A stretch of 64,000 bases of DNA, from positions 186,001-250,000 of the forward strand of contig NZ_BBZJ01000017.1 of assembly GCF_001417775.1 (NCBI RefSeq), in the 5' to 3' direction. Within the stretch, counting starts at the first letter, position 1; each line of letters opens with the position of its first letter. The notes under the pieces are model-generated. The model had not been told where the DNA came from, searched no databases, and was given only the letters and a program-made list of their open reading frames with translations. Below, piece after piece: positions 59,953 to 64,000 of this stretch. The DNA is from Streptomyces sp. TP-A0356 (GTDB lineage: Bacteria > Actinomycetota > Actinomycetes > Streptomycetales > Streptomycetaceae). The position numbers were made by a program, and so were the translations under genes.

Positions 59953-61428
59953 TCAGCCCTCCGCGACAGCCGCTGCCGGAGCGGGCTGGGCGGCACGCTC
60001 GGAGCGGCAGAGCACCGCGTACAGCGCGGCCGCCAGCGCGGTCCCGATGAACCAGGAGTACGGTGCCACCGCGCTGAATGCCTTGACGAGCGCGAGCACC
60101 GCCGCGACCGCGGCCGAGGGCAGGAACGCCCACAGAGCCTTGGGGTTGACGCCCTTTCGGTAGTAGTAGCGGGACCCGGGCTCGGCGCTGAAGAGCTGGT
60201 CCGTGTCGATGCGGCCGCGCTTGACCCAGTAGTAGTCGAGCATGATCACCCCGAACAGCGGGCCGAGGAAGGCGCCGAGGCCGCCGAGGAAGTAGTTGAC
60301 GACGGTGGGGTTGGAGAAGAGGTTCCAAGGGGTGACGACCAGCGCGGCGACCGTGCTGATCATGCCGCCGACCTTGAAGTTGATCTTCTGCGGCCAGACG
60401 TTGGCCAGGTCGTACGCGGGCGAGACGAAGTTCGCGACGATGTTGACTCCCATGGTGGCCACGGCGAAGGTGAACGCGGCCAGCACCAGGACCCAGGTGT
60501 TGCCGACCTTGGCCACGAGCAGCGCGGGGTCCGTGATGGCCTCGCCGAACACCTGGATCGAACCGGCTGTGACGATCACCGACACGATCACGAAGGCCGT
60601 CGAGTTGATCGGCAGGCCCCAGAAGTTGCCCCGCCTGACGGTCCGGTAGCCCGGCGCGAAGCGGGAGAAGTCGCAGAAGTTGAGCATCAGGGTGCCGTAC
60701 GTGGCGAGGACGAGCCCGATGGCTCCGAACCACTGCCGCCACTGCTCACCGGTGGAGACAGGGTGCGGGGTCGAGGTGAGCGAGATGGTCCAGTGGGCCT
60801 TGGCGAGGATCCAGACGGCGAGCGTGATCATCACGAGCCAGATGGCGGGACCGCAGAAGTCCTGGAACTTCCGTACGGATTCCATCCCCTGACTGATGAT
60901 CAGCGCCTGGATCAGCCACAGCGCCACGAACGACGTCCAGCCCAGCGCGTCCAGGCCGAGGAACGCGTGGTGGGTCCACGACTTCAGCCCCGGCCAGGCC
61001 GCGAGCAGCATGACGTTGACGGCGACGGACGCGAGGTAGGTCTGGATGCCGTACCACATGATGGCGATCACGGCCCTGATCAGCGCGGGGATGTTGGCGC
61101 CCCACACCCCGAAGCTGATCCTGCTGACGACCGGGAAGGGCACACCGTGCCGCTGGCCGATCCTGCCCATCATGTTCATCCCGAGGTAGATCAGGACGAA
61201 GCCGACGAGCAGGGACGTGAAGATCTGCCAGACGTTCATGCCGAGGACCAGCAGGCCCGCGGCGAACGTGTAGTTGCCGAGGTTGTGGACGTCGGACATC
61301 CACATGGCGAACAGGTCGAAGACCTTCCACTTGCGCTCGGCGGCGGGCGCCAGGTCTTCGTTGGTGAGGCGGGGGTCGGGGACGAACCCTGGGGCGCCGG
61401 TGGCTTCGGCGCGGTCGGCGAGGGACAC
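59953..61428 (-). CDS. NCS1-family nucleobase/hydantoin permease (491 aa)
   Basis: Twelve membrane helices of the NCS1 fold. Conserved blocks: NEDLAPAAERKWKVFDLFAMW, SDVHNLGNYTFAAGL, GVPFPVVSRISFGVWGANIPALIRA, WYGIQTYL, and NFCDFSRFAPGYRTVRRGNFWGLP. NCS1 proteins import cytosine, uracil, allantoin or hydantoins with Na+ or H+. GTG 61428 is the start. It is divergent from a GntR regulator with a palindromic site in between, and coupled to the racemase gene. Confidence 0.93.
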   Translation of the reverse strand: MSLADRAEATGAPGFVPDPRLTNEDLAPAAERKWKVFDLFAMWMSDVHNLGNYTFAAGLLVLGMNVWQIFTSLLVGFVLIYLGMNMMGRIGQRHGVPFPVVSRISFGVWGANIPALIRAVIAIMWYGIQTYLASVAVNVMLLAAWPGLKSWTHHAFLGLDALGWTSFVALWLIQALIISQGMESVRKFQDFCGPAIWLVMITLAVWILAKAHWTISLTSTPHPVSTGEQWRQWFGAIGLVLATYGTLMLNFCDFSRFAPGYRTVRRGNFWGLPINSTAFVIVSVIVTAGSIQVFGEAITDPALLVAKVGNTWVLVLAAFTFAVATMGVNIVANFVSPAYDLANVWPQKINFKVGGMISTVAALVVTPWNLFSNPTVVNYFLGGLGAFLGPLFGVIMLDYYWVKRGRIDTDQLFSAEPGSRYYYRKGVNPKALWAFLPSAAVAAVLALVKAFSAVAPYSWFIGTALAAALYAVLCRSERAAQPAPAAAVAEG

Positions 61429-61557
61429 GGGGCCTCCATGGACGAGGGGACGGGGGGCCTTTCGGTACGGGTCCGGTGCGGGCCGGAGTGGGTGCGGGCA
61501 CGGGCGGGTACGGGTCCGGATCTTCGGGGAGCCGGGTGGGGGCCGCCTCCTCGCGCA

Positions 61558-61571
61558 TTTGGTATACCAAA
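61558..61571. promoter_or_regulatory. Palindromic operator for the GntR regulator
   Basis: TTTGGTATACCAAA is a perfect 14-base palindrome at 61558-61571, AT-rich against the background, between the divergent permease and GntR genes. TGGTATACCA is the form bound by FadR-subfamily GntR proteins. It probably controls both directions. Confidence 0.8.
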
Positions 61572-61662
61572 CTCCGTCATGGTCTCTCCGTCAACCGTTC
61601 CGACCGATGTCCGCACCGTTACGGCTCCGTAAAACAGCCGCCGAGTCGGCGAAGATGGCCCC

Positions 61663-62319
61663 ATGGCGAAGATCGAACCCCTGGGCGCGGTGCGCGAGCG
61701 TGTCCTGGCGGCGCTGCGGCAGGAGATCATCGCGGGCCGGTTGCGCCCCGGCGACCGCCTGGTCGAGCGCGAGCTCGCCGAGCGCTTCGGGGTCTCCCGC
61801 GTACCGGTCCGCGAGGCGATCCGCGCACTGGTGGCCGAGGGGTTCGTCCTGTTCGAGACTCCGCGCAGAACGGTCGTGCGCCGGCTGACCCCGACCGACG
61901 TCAAGGAACTCTTCGAGCTGCGCGAGGCACTGGAGGTCTACGCGGCCGGCCTCGCCGCGGCCCGTGCGACCTCCAAGGACCTGGCGGAGCTGGTGGAACT
62001 GCTGGACCAGGCGGCGGCCGCGACCGCCGCCGAGGACGCCGAGACGATCACCGACGTCAACACCCGCTTCCACGACCGGATCCTGGCCATGGCGGGCAAC
62101 AGCCTGCTGATCTCCGTCATGGAACCGGTCGACGGCCGGCTGCGCTGGCTCACCCGCCAGAACGAGGAGTGGCCCCAACTCCTCACCGAGCACCGAGAGT
62201 TGTACGAGGCGATCGCCTCCGGCGACCCGGACCGCGCCCGTGTCCATGCCCTCGCCCATGTCCAGGCCAACTACCGCTCGACGGTGCGGCACCTGTTCGG
62301 GGCCGCCCAGTTGCCCTAG
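61663..62319 (+). CDS. GntR-family regulator, FadR/FCD subfamily (218 aa)
   Basis: The N-terminal winged helix is RVLAALRQEIIAGRLRPGD, then LVERELAERFGVSRVPVRE and ALVAEGFV. The FCD ligand domain follows with TPTDVKELFELREALEV, the metal-site residues in DVNTRFHDRIL and HRELYEAIASGDPDRA. These regulators usually repress neighbouring transport genes until a small acid or base ligand binds. ATG 61663 is the start. Target: the NCS1 permease-racemase operon. Confidence 0.94.
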   Translation: MAKIEPLGAVRERVLAALRQEIIAGRLRPGDRLVERELAERFGVSRVPVREAIRALVAEGFVLFETPRRTVVRRLTPTDVKELFELREALEVYAAGLAAARATSKDLAELVELLDQAAAATAAEDAETITDVNTRFHDRILAMAGNSLLISVMEPVDGRLRWLTRQNEEWPQLLTEHRELYEAIASGDPDRARVHALAHVQANYRSTVRHLFGAAQLP

Positions 62320-62334
62320 GGCCCGGCCGGTTCC

Positions 62335-63036
62335 CTAGGGCCTGGTCGGCAGCCCGGCCGCCTCCGCCGCCGTGCGCAGCACGTCCCGCAGCATCTCCGG
62401 GGTGAGCCGTCCGGTGAAGGTGTTGCGCTGGCTGACGTGGAAGCAGCCGAAGAGCTCCAGTCCGTCCAGTGACACCCGTCTCCCGTGGCCGAAGGCGGGC
62501 CGAGGCCGGGGCACCGGCCGGCCCGCCTCCGCCAGTGCGGTCAGTGCGGACTGCCAGCCGAAGGCACCGAGCGCGACCACGGACCGCAGCGACGGCCGCA
62601 GCAGCCGCAACTCCTGCACGAGCCACGGCCGACAGGTGTCCCGTTCCTCCGGCGTCGGCTTGTTGCCCGGCGGGGCGCAGTGCACCGGCGAGGTGACGCG
62701 TACGCCGTACAGCTCCAGGCCGTCGTCGGCGGACACCGACGTGGGCCCCGACGCCAGGCCCAGGGAGTGCAGGGCCGCGTACAGCACATCCCCGGACCGG
62801 TCCCCGGTGAACATCCGCCCGGTCCGGTTCCCCCCATGGGCCGCGGGTGCCAGACCGATGACGAGCATCCTGGCGTCCGGCGGGCCGAAGCCCGGCACCG
62901 GCCGCCCCCAGTACGTCCAGTCGGCGAACGCGGCCCGCTTGGTACGGGCCACCTCCTCCCGCCACGCCACCAGACGCGGGCAGGCACGGCATCCCGTGAT
63001 CCGCTCGTCCAGTCCGGCGAGGCTGCTGCTGTCCAT
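62335..63036 (-). CDS. Uracil-DNA glycosylase, family 5 (UDGb) type (233 aa)
   Basis: It removes uracil or deaminated purines from DNA. The iron-sulfur cluster cysteines start at GCRACPRL (residues ~15-22) and include [16 protein letters not shown]. The catalytic motif A is [19 protein letters not shown], where Ala replaces the usual catalytic Glu/Asp of family 4. This marks the UDGb subgroup. The C-terminal motif is [12 protein letters not shown]. Start ATG 63036. Intact and of normal length. Confidence 0.93.
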   Translation of the reverse strand: MDSSSLAGLDERITGCRACPRLVAWREEVARTKRAAFADWTYWGRPVPGFGPPDARMLVIGLAPAAHGGNRTGRMFTGDRSGDVLYAALHSLGLASGPTSVSADDGLELYGVRVTSPVHCAPPGNKPTPEERDTCRPWLVQELRLLRPSLRSVVALGAFGWQSALTALAEAGRPVPRPRPAFGHGRRVSLDGLELFGCFHVSQRNTFTGRLTPEMLRDVLRTAAEAAGLPTRP

Positions 63037-63115
63037 GCCTCCACCGTAGGCTCGGGTGGGGGCGGCCCCGGAAATGCGCTCCGGTCCGCCCGGCCCGGGG
63101 AGCTAAGGTCGGGGC

Positions 63116-63844
63116 ATGGCTTCTGAAGGTGCGGACGACGACAGGACGGGCGGGGCGGACGGGACCCACGCGGCTGCGACGGGCGAGGCCGGGGAGCGCT
63201 CGGGCCACGAGGCGGACCGGCGGTCCGGCACCGCCGGAGAGGGCCGAGCGGTCGACCCACCGGGCTCCGTCGGTCCCGAAGCCAGCGACGCGAAGACCGC
63301 CGACGCGAAGACCGCGGCCGCCGTGGCCGCCGCCGAGGCGGCCGGCCCGTCGAACGGCGAGAGCGTGCGCGTCGACAGCTGGATCTGGTCCGTACGGCTG
63401 GTCAGGACCCGCTCGATGGGCGCCGCCGCGTGCCGGGGTGGACATGTACGGGTGAACGGCGAGCGCGTGAAGCCCGCGCACTCCGTACGCGTCGGCGACG
63501 AGGTGCGCCTGCGGCAGGAGGGCCGGGAGCGGATCGTCGTCGTGAAGCGCCTGATCCGCAAGCGGGTCGGAGCTCCCGTGGCGGTCCAGTGCTACATCGA
63601 CAACAGCCCGCCCCCGCCGCCCCGTGAGGCCGTGGCCCCGGCGGGCATCCGCGACCGCGGCGCGGGCCGCCCCACCAAGCGCGACCGCCGCGAGATGGAA
63701 CGCCTCCGTGGCCTCGGAGCGACACCCGGCGGTAGCCCGGGCGTCGGGTTCGGCGGCTACGGCACCCAGGGCCGCTCCGGGAGTCAGGCCCCCTCGGGCC
63801 GCCGGAACCGCCCGAACGGCCGGAGCGGCTCCGGGGGGCTCTGA
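63116..63844 (+). CDS. S4-domain RNA-binding protein, Hsp15-like (242 aa)
   Basis: The core (residues ~83-140) is an S4 domain: VRVDSWIWSVRLVRTRSM, AACRGGHVRVNGERVKP and VRVGDEVRLRQ. Hsp15-type proteins bind stalled 50S subunits carrying tRNA. Here the core is flanked by an 80-residue acidic/Ala-rich N-terminal extension containing a tandem DAKTADAKT repeat, and a Gly/Arg/Ser-rich C-terminal tail. Both are absent in the E. coli protein and likely disordered. ATG 63116 was used; a shorter form could start later. Confidence 0.85.
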   Translation: MASEGADDDRTGGADGTHAAATGEAGERSGHEADRRSGTAGEGRAVDPPGSVGPEASDAKTADAKTAAAVAAAEAAGPSNGESVRVDSWIWSVRLVRTRSMGAAACRGGHVRVNGERVKPAHSVRVGDEVRLRQEGRERIVVVKRLIRKRVGAPVAVQCYIDNSPPPPPREAVAPAGIRDRGAGRPTKRDRREMERLRGLGATPGGSPGVGFGGYGTQGRSGSQAPSGRRNRPNGRSGSGGL

Positions 63845-64000
63845 GCTCGGGCCGGCCGGCCCCGCGCCCGGCCGGTCGGGGCGAGCACGCGGGCCTGGGC
63901 CTGGGCCTAGGCCTGGGGGAGGGCACCACCTCGGCTGCGAGACCTCGGCTGCCCGGAGCCCTCGACGTCGGGCGCGGGTGTGGATCACACCCGGCGGCGT
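63845..64000. other. Window end, non-coding
   Basis: The sequence after the S4 gene contains a GC hairpin (around 63850-63880, likely the terminator) and a short tandem run of GGGCCT units (63892-63915). No gene begins here within the window. Confidence 0.4.

Overview
The window is high-GC DNA typical of Streptomyces. It has many GTG starts, tight ATGA/GTGA stop-start overlaps, and Streptomyces-type families (TerD, MHYT, DUF397/DUF5753 pairs, Methyltransf_19, DUF2637 and Spd transfer proteins). It falls into two parts: an integrated conjugative element on the left (about 1-20,760) and ordinary chromosome on the right (about 20,761-64,000).

Left part. Positions 1-5,300 carry the transfer module of an actinomycete integrative and conjugative element (AICE): small overlapping membrane and spread-like genes, then an FtsK-type translocase (TraB class) between hairpin terminators. 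Positions 5,400-10,400 hold an XRE regulator, small cargo genes (DUF6415-like, GRDP-like, a secreted protein) and two lipoproteins. Positions 10,656-14,776 are a compact minus-strand run of at least nine small, mostly overlapping unknown genes, including two related HTH proteins each followed by a short helical protein. Positions 15,263-17,762 are a decayed IS21-type element: istA is frameshifted and istB has lost its Walker A lysine. A DUF4037 gene follows. Two similar, inverted, iteron-like regions (14,878 and 19,173) flank this block. The element ends with the 3' part of a replication-type ATPase gene fused by deletion to the N-terminal catalytic domain of a large serine recombinase. The first chromosomal bases after it are the 3' end of an MBL-fold hydrolase gene, so the element very probably integrated inside that gene. 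The 5' end of the gene and the other attachment site lie outside the window. The element has a transfer module but no intact integrase or replication gene in view.

Right part. In order: a polar amino acid ABC transporter; an ankyrin protein; aroQ with a divergent MHS-family transporter; a Ca2+/H+ antiporter; terC behind a likely manganese-type riboswitch; two TerD proteins; uvrB; an MHYT membrane sensor; a secreted glycerophosphodiesterase; an O6-alkylguanine methyltransferase; psuG-psuK; a methyltransferase; CorA; a CBS protein; a uridine-kinase-like protein; DUF2293; DUF1772; gltD; and a Methyltransf_19/DUF397/HTH/HATPase developmental-type cluster. A zone of gene debris (50.5-52.2 kb: ABC-exporter, FUSC and unknown fragments) precedes a two-component system with a divergent ABC exporter. 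Last come a DUF7873-like protein, a nucleotidyltransferase overlapped by a protein with an amyloid-like C-terminal motif, a GntR-controlled NCS1 permease and Asp/Glu racemase pair, a family 5 uracil-DNA glycosylase and an S4 RNA-binding protein.

The most unusual object is in the intergenic region at 56,484-56,591 (minus strand). It is a circularly permuted tRNA-like structure: anticodon 3' strand, T arm, acceptor, a 6-nt loop, acceptor, D arm, anticodon 5' strand. All 21 expected pairs are Watson-Crick, and the structure abuts the start codon of a 37-codon reading frame.
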